Origin: Prolixibacteraceae bacterium UBA6029
Lineage (GTDB): Bacteria > Bacteroidota > Bacteroidia > Bacteroidales > Prolixibacteraceae
NCBI GenBank assembly: GCA_002429385.1
Contig: DIZL01000049.1
Span: forward strand, 1 to 6,599
Reading direction: 5' to 3'
DNA length: 6,599 nucleotides
Shown here: positions 6,189 through 6,599 of the stretch, piece after piece
Layout: the number at the start of each line of letters is the position of its first letter
Numbering within the stretch: the stretch's first letter is position 1
The notes under the pieces: model-generated
What the model saw: the letters and a program-made list of their open reading frames with translations, nothing else
Told to the model about the DNA's origin: nothing
Databases searched by the model: none
Position numbers and translations under genes: made by a program

Positions 6189-6225
6189 AGAGAGGTAGTC
6201 GGGTAATGGCCTACCTCTTTTATTT
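6189..6225 (+). terminator. Intrinsic terminator after the katG remnant
   Basis: AGAGGTAG (6191-6198) pairs perfectly with CTACCTCT (6211-6218), extended by a G-U and an A-T pair (6190/6219, 6189/6220), around a 12-base loop. TTTTATTT follows. It starts 20 bases after the KatG stop codon and is probably the original katG terminator. Confidence 0.8.
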
Positions 6226-6252
6226 CCTCCTAAAGGTGAATGAATAGTGCAA

Positions 6253-6298
6253 CCCAGACTTCATGCTGGGAACTGCGTGCACATGAAGTCCTTTTATT
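6253..6298 (+). other. Overlapping alternative hairpins
   Basis: GACTTCATG (6257-6265) is a perfect inverted repeat of CATGAAGTC (6282-6290) with a 16-base loop, followed by CTTTTATT. A competing short hairpin pairs CCCAG (6253-6257) with CTGGG (6266-6270) and would sequester the first arm in its loop. The two structures exclude each other. Possible readings are a second terminator, an attenuator relic, or an inverted-repeat element. None is proven, and no gene immediately follows on the plus strand. Confidence 0.4.
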
Positions 6299-6348
6299 GG
6301 CAGCAGTAATAATTTTCATTCGAATCCTTTATTTGTTGTCATAATAAC

Positions 6349-6594
6349 TCATTTTTCAATGACCAAATTGCCTTCTTCTTCAGCACAGAATTTCAGAAGA
6401 TTATTATCTTCAATCATTTCTTTATCTCTTTCTTTAATGATTTTTTTGAAAAGTGTTTCACAATGACAATAAAAATTCTTTCCATTTGGCCTATTATTTC
6501 TGAAATAAGAAATAAATTCTAATTTTTCGATAATTGTCCAGTAGTAAATTAAATAATGAGAATAAATTTGATATACTAATTCAATGTCGTTTAG
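6349..6594 (-). pseudogene. AT-rich 81-codon open frame without a start; possible gene fragment
   Basis: On the minus strand an open frame runs from just after a TAA (6597-6595) to TGA (6351-6349). It encodes 81 residues, including YYWTIIEKLEFISYF, NGKNFYCHCETLFKKIIKE and the C-terminus CAEEEGNLVIEK. The only Met is at residue 60, and no GTG or TTG occurs in frame. So either the frame is the 3' end of a gene broken by a frameshift at the window edge, or it is not coding. In DNA this AT-rich, 81 codons without a stop is unusual, and the Lys/Glu/aromatic mix is protein-like. I recognise no family. CxC at residues 43-45 is the only notable motif. Confidence 0.3.
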
Positions 6595-6599
6595 TTAAG

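Overview
The window looks like chromosomal DNA from a Bacteroidota (probably Bacteroidales-like) bacterium. Three things point there: a DEAD-box helicase with an RG-rich tail, AT-rich intergenic spacers, and several matches to the Bacteroidota -7 promoter element TAnnTTTG upstream of genes. The assignment is by overall style. No rRNA or other taxonomic marker is present.

Layout, left to right. Positions 1-157 are a purine-rich non-coding stretch. A leftward gene (2062-158) encodes a large predicted lipoprotein with an Ig-like N-terminal region and a possible Cys/His/Asp hydrolase core. A divergent intergenic region (2063-2332) holds candidate promoters on both strands and two small hairpins in the helicase leader. 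A rightward gene (2333-4105) encodes a complete DEAD-box RNA helicase with a DbpA-like RNA-binding domain and a basic RG-rich tail. It ends at a strong stem-loop terminator (4134-4183) that faces the convergent gene yebC. Two leftward genes follow: a YebC/PmpR/TACO1-family protein (4965-4225) and, upstream of it, a DJ-1/PfpI-family protein (5698-5111). Each appears to have its own promoter region, and each region carries an inverted repeat.

The right end is disturbed. Positions 5911-6168 encode only the last ~85 residues of catalase-peroxidase KatG, ending in the family's characteristic C-terminus and followed by a good intrinsic terminator. The rest of KatG, including the heme domain, is absent. 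The relic is fused just downstream of a 9-bp tandem repeat (5860-5895). Beyond it are a pair of overlapping, mutually exclusive hairpins (6253-6290) and a very AT-rich leftward open frame (6594-6349) with no credible start, probably a fragment of an unrecognised gene.

Functionally, the helicase (RNA remodelling) and YebC (translation of difficult sequences) both act on RNA or translation. They are convergent, not an operon. The DJ-1-like protein and the KatG relic are loosely linked to oxidative or carbonyl stress, but nothing in the sequence shows they work together. I do not see a convincing new multi-gene system. The items most worth following are the uncharacterised lipoprotein, the palindrome over the DJ-1-family promoter, and the KatG truncation junction.
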